Source: Minwuia thermotolerans (GTDB taxonomy: Bacteria; Pseudomonadota; Alphaproteobacteria; Minwuiales; Minwuiaceae). From it: a DNA stretch of 39,457 nt. A model generated the notes under the pieces. The model made no database searches, had not been told where the DNA came from, and saw only the letters and a program-made list of their open reading frames with translations. The stretch is from positions 1-39,457 of the forward strand of contig BQJF01000038.1 in the NCBI GenBank assembly GCA_021604565.1, written 5' to 3'. This document shows positions 1-7,931 of the stretch, piece after piece. How positions within the stretch are numbered: position 1 is the first letter of the stretch; each line of letters starts with the position of its first letter. The position numbers were made by a program, and so were the translations under genes.

Positions 1-63
1 GGTCGTGGATCGTTTCAATCATCCGCTGCTTATAGCGCCACGGTCACGATACTGCAGCTTTGG

Positions 64-91
64 TTGAAATCGGGGGCGCGACGGTTATATT
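64..91 (+). promoter_or_regulatory. Candidate sigma-70 promoter of yajC-secDF
   Basis: TTGAAA at 64-69 and TATATT at 86-91 are separated by 16 bp, close to the vegetative -35/-10 consensus, and lie about 60 bp before the yajC start. Bases 1-154 hold no convincing coding region; the minus-strand reading frame that crosses here is a shadow. The expected transcript would begin near base 98. This is a motif match only. Confidence 0.5.
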
Positions 92-154
92 CCCGGCACT
101 TTCATCAAGCCCGCCTGGTGCGGGTCACCTGATCTCCGTGCATGGAGCGACCAA

Positions 155-547
155 ATGCTGATTTCCCCGGCCTACGCGCAGGCCGCCGGAGGCGGTGGCG
201 ATATTTTCTCCGCCATCCTGCCCCTCGTCCTCATCTTCGGTGTCTTCTATTTCCTGCTGATCCGTCCGCAGCAGAAGAAGATGAAGGAGCATCGCTCCAT
301 GGTGGAGAACGTGCGCCGCGGCGACACGGTCGTCACCGGTGGCGGCATCATCGGCCGCGTCACCAAGGTCAAGGACGAGGCGACGATCCAGGTCGAGATC
401 TCGGAGAATGTCCGCATCGATGTCGTCAAGGGCACGCTGACCGAGGTGCGTACCAAGTCGCAGCCCGCCAGCGGCGATGCCAAGCCGGCGGCGCCGGCGA
501 ACGAGGACAAGGGCGGCCTGCTCGGCAAGCTCGGTCTGAAGAAGTAA
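155..547 (+). CDS. yajC: Preprotein translocase subunit YajC
   Basis: This 130-residue protein has the YajC layout: a short glycine-rich N-terminus, one membrane segment at about residues 17-36, the positively charged stop-transfer motif IRPQQKKMKEH just after it, and a small cytoplasmic domain with the RRGDTVVTGGGIIGRV pattern. A lysine-rich tail ends the protein. YajC associates with SecDF at the SecYEG translocon in the inner membrane. The ATG at 155 is preceded by GGAG at 145-148. It is followed by secD and secF on the same strand, the usual yajC-secD-secF order, so the call rests on both sequence and context. Confidence 0.97.
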   Translation: MLISPAYAQAAGGGGDIFSAILPLVLIFGVFYFLLIRPQQKKMKEHRSMVENVRRGDTVVTGGGIIGRVTKVKDEATIQVEISENVRIDVVKGTLTEVRTKSQPASGDAKPAAPANEDKGGLLGKLGLKK

Positions 548-604
548 GCTGACGCGACCATTCGCGTTTCCCGCATCGTGACGTAAAGGCAGCCGATCAA
601 GCCC

Positions 605-2206
605 ATGCTCTATTTTGCCAAGTGGAAGATTGCGGTCATTGCTGCCGTCTGCCTGATCGGCCTCGTCTTCACGGTGCCGAACTTCCTGACGTCGGAGACG
701 CGCCAGTCGATTCCCGACTGGCTGCCGAACCAGTCGATCAATCTCGGCCTCGATCTGCAGGGTGGCTCGCATCTGCTGCTGCAGATCGACCGGGAGGCCG
801 TTCTGCGGGACCGGCTGACCGATCTGGCGGAGACCATGCGCAACGATCTGGGCGACATTCGCCCGCGCATCCGCCGATCCGGTTTCCGGGTCGGTGACCT
901 GTCCGTATCGTTCGAGGTGCGCGACACGGATCGCATGGAGGAAGTGCGGGAGGTCCTGCGCGGTCTGGTGACCCAGATCGGCGGCGGCATCTCCGTCGGT
1001 GCCGGTGGTCCGGACCTGCAGATCTCTACCGACGGCAACCGCTTCATCGCGACGCTGACGGAGGCGGGGATCAACGCCCGTCTGTCATCGGCAGTGCAGC
1101 AGTCCATCGAGATCGTGCGCCGCCGTGTTGACGAGACCGGCGTCAATGAACCGACGATCCAGCGCCAGGGCGAGGATCGCATCCTGATCCAGTTGCCGGG
1201 TGTCGATGACCCTGACCGGGTCAAGCGACTGCTTGGGCGTACGGCCAAGATGACCTTCCACCTGGTTGACCTGAGTGCCGATCCGAACGCCGCACGGCTG
1301 CCGCCTGGCACCATGGTGCTCTACGAGGAAGAGGGCGAGGCCCGCATCCCCTGGGCCGTCCGCAAGAAGGTCGAGGTCTCGGGCGAGCATCTGGTCGATG
1401 CGCAGCCGAACTACCAGGACGGTCGCCCGGTGGTGTCCTTCCGCTTCGATGCTGTCGGTGCCCGCAAGTTCGGCCAGATCACCAGCCAGAACGTCGGGCG
1501 TCCGTTCGCCATCGTGCTGGACGACAAGGTGATCTCCGCGCCGCGGATCGAAAGCGCCATCCTGCAGGGCTCCGGCATCATCACTGGCGGGTTCTCGGTT
1601 CAGGAAGCCAACGATCTGGCCGTCCTGCTGCGTGCCGGTGCCTTGCCTGCGCCACTGACGATTCTGGAGGAACGCACGGTCGGGCCGGATCTCGGTGCGG
1701 ATTCCATCGCGGCAGGCGAAATGGCTGCCATCATCGGATTTGCGGCGGTCGTGGTCTTCATGTTCCTGGCCTATGGCCCCGTGTTCGGCATTGCGGCGAA
1801 CACGGCGCTGGTGACCAACCTGGTGCTGATCATCGGGGCGCTGTCCGCGCTGCAGGCGACGCTGACCCTGCCGGGTATTGCCGGTATCGTGCTGACCATC
1901 GGCATGGCGGTTGATGCTAACGTGCTGGTCTTCGAACGGATACGTGAGGAACTGGCCAATGGCCGCTCCCCGTTCAATGCGGTGGAGGCCGGTTATCGCC
2001 GTGCCCTGACCACCATCGTCGATGCCAATGTCACCACCGGTTTCGCCGCCGCCGTGCTGTTCGCCATGGGCTCCGGCCCGGTGCGTGGCTTCGCGGTGAC
2101 GCTGTTTCTCGGCATCATCTGCTCCATGTTCACCGCCATCCTGCTCAGCCGGATGATTGTTGCGCTCTGGCTCCGCCGGAAGCGCCCCAACGTGCTGACG
2201 GTCTGA
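605..2206 (+). CDS. secD: Protein translocase subunit SecD
   Basis: The 533-residue product has an N-terminal membrane segment, the SecD signature LGLDLQGGSHLLLQID near residues 47-62, a large periplasmic region, and a C-terminal five-helix bundle with the conserved stretch GIVLTIGMAVDANVLVFERI. SecD works with SecF as an RND-like, proton-driven motor that pulls exported proteins across the inner membrane. The length is normal for alphaproteobacterial SecD. Its ATG at 605 has only a weak, distant Shine-Dalgarno sequence, and secF starts 13 bp after the stop. No break or frameshift is visible. Confidence 0.97.
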   Translation: MLYFAKWKIAVIAAVCLIGLVFTVPNFLTSETRQSIPDWLPNQSINLGLDLQGGSHLLLQIDREAVLRDRLTDLAETMRNDLGDIRPRIRRSGFRVGDLSVSFEVRDTDRMEEVREVLRGLVTQIGGGISVGAGGPDLQISTDGNRFIATLTEAGINARLSSAVQQSIEIVRRRVDETGVNEPTIQRQGEDRILIQLPGVDDPDRVKRLLGRTAKMTFHLVDLSADPNAARLPPGTMVLYEEEGEARIPWAVRKKVEVSGEHLVDAQPNYQDGRPVVSFRFDAVGARKFGQITSQNVGRPFAIVLDDKVISAPRIESAILQGSGIITGGFSVQEANDLAVLLRAGALPAPLTILEERTVGPDLGADSIAAGEMAAIIGFAAVVVFMFLAYGPVFGIAANTALVTNLVLIIGALSALQATLTLPGIAGIVLTIGMAVDANVLVFERIREELANGRSPFNAVEAGYRRALTTIVDANVTTGFAAAVLFAMGSGPVRGFAVTLFLGIICSMFTAILLSRMIVALWLRRKRPNVLTV

Positions 2207-2219
2207 GGAGGATACGCCC

Positions 2220-3164
2220 ATGTTTCGTCTGAAACTCGTTCCCGCGAAGACCAGCCTGCGTTTCATGGAACGCCGGAAGATCGCCTTCGTGCTTTCCGTG
2301 CTGCTGATCCTCGGATCCATCGTCATGTACTTCGGTCAGGGGCTCAACCGGGGCATCGACTTCGAGGGCGGTATCCTGGTCGAGGTCAAGACCGAGGGAC
2401 CAGCCGACCTGGCCGCCATGCGCAGCCTGATGAGTGGTCTCGGGCTGGGGCAGGTGGCGCTGCAGGAATTCGGCGCCCCCGACGACGTGCTGATCCGCGT
2501 CGAACGCCAGCCGGGTGGTGCGGAGGCACAGCAGACGGCAGTCAGTACCGTCAAGTCGGCTCTGGACCCTGAATTTCCGGGTATCAGCTACCGACGTGTC
2601 GAATTCGTCGGGCCAACCGTTTCCGCTGAACTGGTTGAGGCGGCGACGATTGCCGTCCTGACCTCCGTCGTCATCATGCTGATCTACATCTGGCTGCGGT
2701 TCGAGTGGCATTTCTCCGTCGGTGCCGTGATCGCGCTGGTGCATGATGTGGTGATCACGCTCGGCATGTTCGCGGTGACGGGGATCGAGTTCAACCTGGC
2801 CTCCGTCGCGGCGATCCTGACCATCGTCGGCTATTCGATCAACGACACGGTGGTGGTCTATGACCGCATCCGGGAGAACCTGCGGAAGTACAAGCAGCTT
2901 CCCCTGCCTGACCTGCTCAACGTCTCCATCAACGACACCCTGTCGCGCACGGTGATGACCTCCGTCACCACCCTGCTGGCGCTGGTGGCCCTGTTCGTCT
3001 TCGGCGGCGAGGTCATTCGCGGCTTTGCCTTTGCGATGATCTGGGGCGTGCTGATCGGTACCTATTCCTCCATCTTCGTGGCGGCACCGGTTCTGATGGT
3101 GCTTGGACTGAAGCGCGGCACCCGGGATGCGGAGGGCGAACAGGGCGACAAGGCGACCGCCTGA
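2220..3164 (+). CDS. secF: Protein translocase subunit SecF
   Basis: The 314-residue protein shows the SecF pattern: an N-terminal helix, the GIDFEGGILVEV motif, a short periplasmic domain, and the helix pair with IVGYSINDTVVVYDRIREN. It forms the SecDF complex with the upstream gene product in the inner membrane. GAGGAGG lies about 8 nt before the ATG, so translation initiation should be strong. The C-terminal tail is acidic then basic and dispensable-looking. The stop is 2 nt from the start of the next gene, which points to one transcript continuing into the Mth938-domain gene. Confidence 0.97.
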   Translation: MFRLKLVPAKTSLRFMERRKIAFVLSVLLILGSIVMYFGQGLNRGIDFEGGILVEVKTEGPADLAAMRSLMSGLGLGQVALQEFGAPDDVLIRVERQPGGAEAQQTAVSTVKSALDPEFPGISYRRVEFVGPTVSAELVEAATIAVLTSVVIMLIYIWLRFEWHFSVGAVIALVHDVVITLGMFAVTGIEFNLASVAAILTIVGYSINDTVVVYDRIRENLRKYKQLPLPDLLNVSINDTLSRTVMTSVTTLLALVALFVFGGEVIRGFAFAMIWGVLIGTYSSIFVAAPVLMVLGLKRGTRDAEGEQGDKATA

Positions 3165-3166
3165 CA

Positions 3167-3544
3167 ATGGATATCACCCCGGCCATACCCGCCGGTCGCC
3201 AGGTCATCGATGGATATGGCGGCAATGGTTTCCGGATCAGCCACCAGCGGCGTGAAGGCTCGGTGCTGGTGTTCCCGACCGAGACCCTGTCGTGGTCCGT
3301 GTCCGCGATGGGCGACCTGACTGCCGATCACTTCCAGCCGGTTCTGGAGCGCGCGGCGGAGGTCGAGGTGCTGCTGCTCGGCTGCGGTGCCTCCATTGCC
3401 TTCCTGAAGCATGACCTGCGGGCGCTGCTGAAGGATCACGGCATCGTTGCGGACCTGATGGATACGGGCGCCGCCTGCCGGACCTACAACGTGCTGCTGT
3501 CGGAGGATCGCAGGGTCGCCGCCGCCCTGATCGCCGTGGAATGA
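3167..3544 (+). CDS. Mth938-like domain protein (NDUFAF3-like)
   Basis: This 125-residue soluble protein matches the Mth938/DUF498 family in size and pattern: an N-terminal strand region (INGYGGNGFRI-like), a central LLLGCGAS turn, and a C-terminal half with GIVADLMDTGAACRTYNVL. The human member NDUFAF3 is a complex I assembly factor; the bacterial role is not settled. The gene begins 2 nt after secF and its stop overlaps the next start as ATGA, implying co-translation with the following NDUFAF6-like gene. I see no catalytic motif. Family assignment is confident; function in this organism is inference. Confidence 0.88.
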   Translation: MDITPAIPAGRQVIDGYGGNGFRISHQRREGSVLVFPTETLSWSVSAMGDLTADHFQPVLERAAEVEVLLLGCGASIAFLKHDLRALLKDHGIVADLMDTGAACRTYNVLLSEDRRVAAALIAVE

Positions 3545-4422
3545 GCGACGGCGACGAAAGCGAAGTTGCCGTCGAACCGCATGGCCTCGACCCGCTTGCG
3601 GCAGACCTGCGTACCGGTGATGCCGACCGGTTCTATACCGCCATGTTCGCGGCACCGGCTCCACGCAAGCGACTGCTGGCCCTCTACGCCTTCAATCTGG
3701 AAGTGGCCCGCACGCGGGAGCGGGTCTCGGAGCCGATGCTGGGCCAGATCCGGCTGCAGTGGTGGCGGGAGGCGCTGGACGAGATGGCGGCGGGGCAGGT
3801 GCGCAACCATCCGGTCTGCACGGCGCTGAACGACTGGCTCGGGGACGGTTTTCCGGCGGAGGTCAGGACGCGACTGGACGCGATCCTGGCTGCACGTGAA
3901 CTGGATCTGGAAGACAGTGCGTTCCCCACTCTCGACAGCTTCCGCGACTATGCTGCCGCGACCGGCGGCACCCTGCTGGAACTGGGGTTGCATGCCACCG
4001 GGACCGCTGGCAGGGGCATGGAGCTCGTCGCCCGCCATGTCGGGACCGCCTATGCCATCACCGGCCTGATCCGGGCCATTCCCTTCGCCGGGACGGTGGG
4101 GCGGATGCTGATCCCGCAGGATGTGCTGGCGGGAGTCGGCGCGACCGACAGCGCGTCCCGACGCGACCCCGAACGGATGCGCGAAGCGGTGCGTGTGCTC
4201 GCCGATCAGGCGGCAGAATCGCTGCTTGCGGCGCGGCAAGCGGCGCGGGGTGTCCGGGTGCGGGGCGCGGCGCGGCCCGTGCTGCTGCACCGCGCCCTGG
4301 CGGAGATGTACCTGAACAGGATCCGCCGTGCGGGACACGATCTCTCCAGTCCGCGGCTCGATCCGGACAATTTCAACCGCATCTCCCGGCTGCTGTTCCG
4401 AAACTTCCTGCGGAGATACTGA
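3541..4422 (+). CDS. Squalene/phytoene synthase-fold protein (NDUFAF6-like)
   Basis: The 293-residue product has the trans-isoprenyl diphosphate synthase fold of the squalene/phytoene synthase family, seen in LYAFNLEVARTRERVSEPML followed by IRLQWWREAL. It lacks both Asp-rich metal-binding motifs: the position of the first has no DDxxD, and the second region reads ITGLIRAIPFAGTVGRMLIP without Asp. That is the pattern of the mitochondrial complex I assembly factor NDUFAF6 rather than of an active synthase; the window's active-type synthases, HpnC and HpnD, keep their Asp motifs. Its ATG overlaps the Mth938 stop. A non-enzymatic role is inferred. Confidence 0.85.
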   Translation: MSDGDESEVAVEPHGLDPLAADLRTGDADRFYTAMFAAPAPRKRLLALYAFNLEVARTRERVSEPMLGQIRLQWWREALDEMAAGQVRNHPVCTALNDWLGDGFPAEVRTRLDAILAARELDLEDSAFPTLDSFRDYAAATGGTLLELGLHATGTAGRGMELVARHVGTAYAITGLIRAIPFAGTVGRMLIPQDVLAGVGATDSASRRDPERMREAVRVLADQAAESLLAARQAARGVRVRGAARPVLLHRALAEMYLNRIRRAGHDLSSPRLDPDNFNRISRLLFRNFLRRY

Positions 4423-4503
4423 TTCTGTCGTAAACAGGGGGCAATCGCCCGCAGCCGACCAGGCACACACCGGGCAACTTCAGTGATGGCAAGCAGGGTC
4501 GGC

Positions 4504-5481
4504 ATGGCACGCGCGACGGAACGGATCGAGATCATCGAGCTGGTGCGCGGTCTCGCAGCGCTGGCCGTGGCCCTGTTTCATTTCGCCAACCAGCTCACAT
4601 CGGGCGTTTCGGTGTTCCTGACATCCTGGGGCTGGCTGGGTGTCGATGCCTTCTTCATCATCTCCGGCGTGGTGATTCCCTATTCGCTCCACGGCATGAA
4701 CTACCGGCTCGGCATGTTTCCGCGCTTCATGGCCAAGCGTATCGTCCGGCTGGAACCGCCCTATGTGATCAGCATCCTGCTGACCATCGTTCTCTGGCAT
4801 GTCTCGACAATGATGCCGGGGTTTCAGGGATCCGAGCCCGACTACACACTCGGCCAGATACTGTCGCACCTGTTCTACCTGACACCGCTGCTCGGTTACG
4901 AATGGCTGGGACCGGTCTACTGGACGCTGGCCTACGAGTTCGTCTTCTACATCACCATGGGCCTGACATTCAGCTGGCTGATCGACCGGTCGGTGCTCTA
5001 CACCATGGCTGCAGGTGGGCTGGCACTGCTGGCGGTCTTCCTGATCTGGGGCAAGGTGGATTACCGCCTGTTCGAGTTCCTGGTCGGATTCCTGATCATG
5101 CGCTGGTACGTGCTGGAGCGGGAGCGGGCGCTGACCGCAGTGCTGATACTGGCGACGCTGTTCGCGATCTACTGGTTCGGTGGTCAGAAGACGATCATCG
5201 TTGCGGTCCTGACGGTCGCAACGATCTGGCTGCTGCGGAGCGTCAGGGTGGACCGGCGTCTGCTCTGGCTCGGTACCGTGTCCTACTCGCTCTACCTGAC
5301 CCATGTGCTGACCGGCGGCCGTGTCGTCAATCTGATGAAGCGCTTCATCCAGGATCCGGCGCTGGATCTGGTGATCATCGGCGCGGCAACGGCTGTCGCG
5401 CTCGCCTTCTCATGGGTGTTCTGGCGCCTGATCGAAGTACCCGCCCTGCGCCAGTCACGCCGGATCCGCATCGGCGACTAG
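4504..5481 (+). CDS. Acyltransferase 3 family membrane protein
   Basis: The protein begins with RIEIIELVRGLAALAVALFH, the start of the acyltransferase 3 (OafA/YrhL-like) family including its conserved His, and continues with WGWLGVDAFFIISG and about ten hydrophobic segments, ending in VSYSLYLTH. Such enzymes O-acylate exported sugars or polymers at the inner membrane; the substrate cannot be told here. I prefer the ATG at 4504 because AGGG sits 6 nt upstream; a GTG at 4483 and an ATG at 4486 in the same frame are alternatives. No neighbouring polysaccharide genes are present, so its pathway is unknown. Confidence 0.88.
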   Translation: MARATERIEIIELVRGLAALAVALFHFANQLTSGVSVFLTSWGWLGVDAFFIISGVVIPYSLHGMNYRLGMFPRFMAKRIVRLEPPYVISILLTIVLWHVSTMMPGFQGSEPDYTLGQILSHLFYLTPLLGYEWLGPVYWTLAYEFVFYITMGLTFSWLIDRSVLYTMAAGGLALLAVFLIWGKVDYRLFEFLVGFLIMRWYVLERERALTAVLILATLFAIYWFGGQKTIIVAVLTVATIWLLRSVRVDRRLLWLGTVSYSLYLTHVLTGGRVVNLMKRFIQDPALDLVIIGAATAVALAFSWVFWRLIEVPALRQSRRIRIGD

Positions 5482-5505
5482 ATCGATCTATCACGGGATG
5501 GAACG

Positions 5506-5583
5506 GCACCGGCCCACTCCCCCACCCGGCCACCCACTTCAGGATACTCGCGTGGGTGGCCGGGTGGGGGAGTGGGCCGGTGC
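5506..5583. repeat. 32-bp perfect inverted repeat between convergent genes
   Basis: Bases 5506-5537 and 5552-5583 are exact reverse complements (32 of 32), with a 14-nt spacer at 5538-5551. The arms begin GCACCGGCCCACTCC. The structure lies 24 bp after the acyltransferase stop and before the end of the convergent SDR gene. No T-tract follows either arm, and the stem is much longer than a usual intrinsic terminator. It could be a bidirectional transcription barrier or a member of a dispersed palindromic repeat family. Confidence 0.9.
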
Positions 5584-5615
5584 GGCAAACAAACATTGGG
5601 CCGCTCCAGACGCAG

Positions 5616-5652
5616 AAGGGGCGGGGAACCTTCCGGTTCGCCCGCCCCCTTT
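5616..5652. terminator. Probable bidirectional terminator hairpin
   Basis: AAGGGGCGGGGAACC (5616-5630) pairs with GGTTCGCCCGCCCCCTTT (5635-5652) across a TTCC loop, with two single-base bulges. The plus strand then has TTT and the minus strand TTCT, so it can serve the SDR gene ending at 5676 and also readthrough from the acyltransferase. Confidence 0.6.
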
Positions 5653-5675
5653 ATCTCCTGAACCGGTCGCCGCGG

Positions 5676-6497
5676 TCAGTTGCCGCCGGTGACTTCCAGC
5701 ATCTGGCCGCTGACGTAGTTCGAGAGCGGCAGGCAGAGCATGACCACCGCACCCGCAGCCTCTGACGGCTTGCCGCCACGGCCCATGGGGATCATGCGGT
5801 TGGCGGCTTCGATGTTCTGCACCGGCACGCCGATGGGGACCTTGTTGCCCTCCACCTCGATCATCTTCTTCTCGTCGGTGGCCTCGGTCAGGCGGGTCTC
5901 GATCAGGCCGAAGGCCACGGCATTGACGTTGACCTGATAGCGGCCCCATTCCTTCGCCAGCGTCTTGGTCAGACCGACGATACCGGCCTTGCCGGCGGAA
6001 TAGTTGGTCTGCCCGGCATTACCGCGCGTGCCGGAGACGGAGGAGATGTTGACGACCTTGCGGATCACCGCCTCGCCCTGTTTCTCGACCTCTTCCTTCG
6101 ACTTCACCCGGATGAATTCGGATGCCGCCTTCAGGATGCGCCACGGGGCCTTCAGGTGGACGTCGATCATGGCGTCGAACTGGTCGTCGCTCATCTTCTG
6201 GATCACCGCGTCCCAGGTGTAGCCCGCATTGTTGACGATGATGTGCAGGTTGCCATAGGTCTCGATGGCCGTATTGACGAAGCGGTCGGCGAAGCCGTCC
6301 TCCGTCACGCTTCCGGCGCAGGCGATGGCCTGTCCACCGGCAGCCTTGATCTCTGCCACGACCTCGTTGGCCGGTGCCTCGTCGAGGTCGTTGACCACCA
6401 CAGCCGCGCCGAAGCCCGCGAGCTGCAATGCCACTTCACGCCCGATGCCCCGACCGGAGCCCGTTACCAGTGCAACCTTGCCGTCCAGCATTCCCAT
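5676..6497 (-). CDS. Short-chain dehydrogenase/reductase (FabG-like)
   Basis: This 273-residue protein is a classical SDR: nucleotide-binding TGSGRGIG at residues 12-19, NNAG at 89-92, and catalytic Ser153, Tyr166 and Lys170 in NISSVSGTRGNAGQTNYSAG-K. It ends with GQMLEVTGGN, typical of FabG-like 3-oxoacyl reductases. An insertion of roughly ten charged residues near 132-142 (KSKEEVEKQG) is longer than in FabG. It is the last gene of the minus-strand run, 11 bp after the phosphotransferase gene, with GGGGAGG before its ATG. A hydroxyacyl-CoA or similar alcohol substrate fits the neighbours, but this is inference. Confidence 0.9.
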   Translation of the reverse strand: MGMLDGKVALVTGSGRGIGREVALQLAGFGAAVVVNDLDEAPANEVVAEIKAAGGQAIACAGSVTEDGFADRFVNTAIETYGNLHIIVNNAGYTWDAVIQKMSDDQFDAMIDVHLKAPWRILKAASEFIRVKSKEEVEKQGEAVIRKVVNISSVSGTRGNAGQTNYSAGKAGIVGLTKTLAKEWGRYQVNVNAVAFGLIETRLTEATDEKKMIEVEGNKVPIGVPVQNIEAANRMIPMGRGGKPSEAAGAVVMLCLPLSNYVSGQMLEVTGGN

Positions 6498-6508
6498 CTG
6501 ATCCTCCC

Positions 6509-7921
6509 CTATGATGCGCTGAATTCCATGGCGTTCTTGTAGCCCGAGTACACGGGCTGGTCGATGGCGACCTGGCGAATGACGCTTTCGCGCAGATGCA
6601 TGGCAAGCCCCGGATGGTCGAGGGCGATGGACCCGTCGCGCAGACCGTTCACCAGTACCTGCAACAGTTCGGCGCGCGTTCCGTCACGCTGCAGAACACG
6701 TTTCAGGCTCTCATGTTCCAGCCGTCGGCTCTCCGGCCCCAGCGCCGCGTCGCGCAGCACGATGTCCAGCGAGTTGGCGGCGACGCGGGCGAGGAAGCTG
6801 GTCCGGCCCTCTGTCGCCTCCATCACGTCGGCACGCAGGAAATCGCGCACGCTGGTGGTCAGTTCATCGGTGCGCGGCATGTTGATGTCGCCGCTGCCAT
6901 CGCCTTCGACAGCCGCGCCGGGCGGGCCGGGGATGATCAGGTTGACGCAATCGATCTGGCATTCGGAGGTACGCCGGGCGATGCCGGGACGCTCCACCGT
7001 CCTGTCCGGGCCGTTGCGCCAGCGTTCCGCCATGCGCAGGCAGCCGACCGCCCACCAGAAGGACCCGAAGACCTCCCAGAAATGCACGTGGTCACGGTTC
7101 ACCGGCTGACCCGATACCCCTTCATAACCCGCGAACAGATCGTCATAGGTGCCGAAGCCGCCGACCGGCAGGTGCGAGACACCGAAGCGCCAGGAGTTGG
7201 TGCAGATCCAGCCGAGATCCCGCATCGGATCGCCCAGCGTCGCCACTTCCCAGTCCAGCACCGCGACCACGCCGGTCTCGGGCCGGATCATCAGGTTGCC
7301 GTTGCGGAAGTCGTTGTGGACCAGCGTCACCTGGTCACTGTCGGGCAGGTTCTCCAGCATCCAGCGCGCGGCGTAGTCGATCATCGGCTGCGGTGTGCTG
7401 AACGACTGGTAATCCTGCCAGAGCTCGCGGATGTAGGATTCAGGGGTCCAGCGCTCCAGTCGGTCGGCGATGCCCGCCGCCGTGACATCAAGGGCGTGGA
7501 TGCGGGCCAGGATCTCGCCGCACTGGCGGGCCAGGATCGGTCGGGTGCTTTCAAAGGCATCCGAGCGGGCGATGCGCGCCCCCAGCGCCTCCCCCTCCAG
7601 CCAGTCCATGAAGAATCCCGGACCCATGCCTTCGGAGCCGTCGAGGACAGCCACCACTTCCGGCTCCGGCACACCGGCCTGGCGGGCAAGCTGCATCAGC
7701 GCGGCCTCCACATCCAGACCAGGACCGGTGCGGTCCATGCCCGGATCGCCGCCGCCCGGTGCACGGCGGAATGCCAGCAGCCGGGTGCCCTGGTCGGTCT
7801 CGATCTCGACGCGATGGGTTTCCTGACTGGCCCCGCCGGAAAGACGATCACAGGAAATCAGCCGCCGGAATCCGTCGATCCGACCGCTCAGATAGCTTTC
7901 GACGGCCTCCGCCAGTTGCAT
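6509..7921 (-). CDS. Phosphotransferase (APH-type) fused to DUF6285-like domain
   Basis: Residues 1-330 form an aminoglycoside-phosphotransferase-type kinase domain with VHNDFRNGNLMI (catalytic Asp204) and VLDWEVATLGDP (metal-binding Asp223). This subfamily is usually found with acyl-CoA dehydrogenase and SDR genes and resembles the kinase part of ACAD10/11, not antibiotic resistance enzymes. Residues from about 350 to 470 look like the small DUF6285 domain that is commonly a separate gene next to such kinases; here a glycine-rich linker joins them. The ATG at 7921 has GAGG 8 nt upstream, overlapping the previous stop; a longer upstream frame start is less likely. The substrate is unknown. 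Confidence 0.87.
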   Translation of the reverse strand: MQLAEAVESYLSGRIDGFRRLISCDRLSGGASQETHRVEIETDQGTRLLAFRRAPGGGDPGMDRTGPGLDVEAALMQLARQAGVPEPEVVAVLDGSEGMGPGFFMDWLEGEALGARIARSDAFESTRPILARQCGEILARIHALDVTAAGIADRLERWTPESYIRELWQDYQSFSTPQPMIDYAARWMLENLPDSDQVTLVHNDFRNGNLMIRPETGVVAVLDWEVATLGDPMRDLGWICTNSWRFGVSHLPVGGFGTYDDLFAGYEGVSGQPVNRDHVHFWEVFGSFWWAVGCLRMAERWRNGPDRTVERPGIARRTSECQIDCVNLIIPGPPGAAVEGDGSGDINMPRTDELTTSVRDFLRADVMEATEGRTSFLARVAANSLDIVLRDAALGPESRRLEHESLKRVLQRDGTRAELLQVLVNGLRDGSIALDHPGLAMHLRESVIRQVAIDQPVYSGYKNAMEFSAS

Positions 7922-7931
7922 CGCTGAGGCC

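Noticed and set aside
110..124. CCCGC/GCGGG hairpin before yajC as a riboswitch or attenuator
   Set aside because: A 5-bp stem alone is too weak to support a regulatory call.
1085..3167. Long minus-strand frames opposite secD and secF
   Set aside because: Composition is that of shadow frames and the opposite strand encodes clear SecD and SecF.
3541..4422. Active squalene or phytoene synthase
   Set aside because: Both Asp-rich metal-binding motifs are missing, whereas HpnC and HpnD in this window have them.
6509..7921. Aminoglycoside resistance as the role of the phosphotransferase
   Set aside because: The sequence fits the catabolic APH subfamily and the neighbours are metabolic genes.
6596..7927. 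443-codon plus-strand frame opposite the phosphotransferase gene
   Set aside because: The minus strand encodes kinase motifs in order; the plus frame has none.
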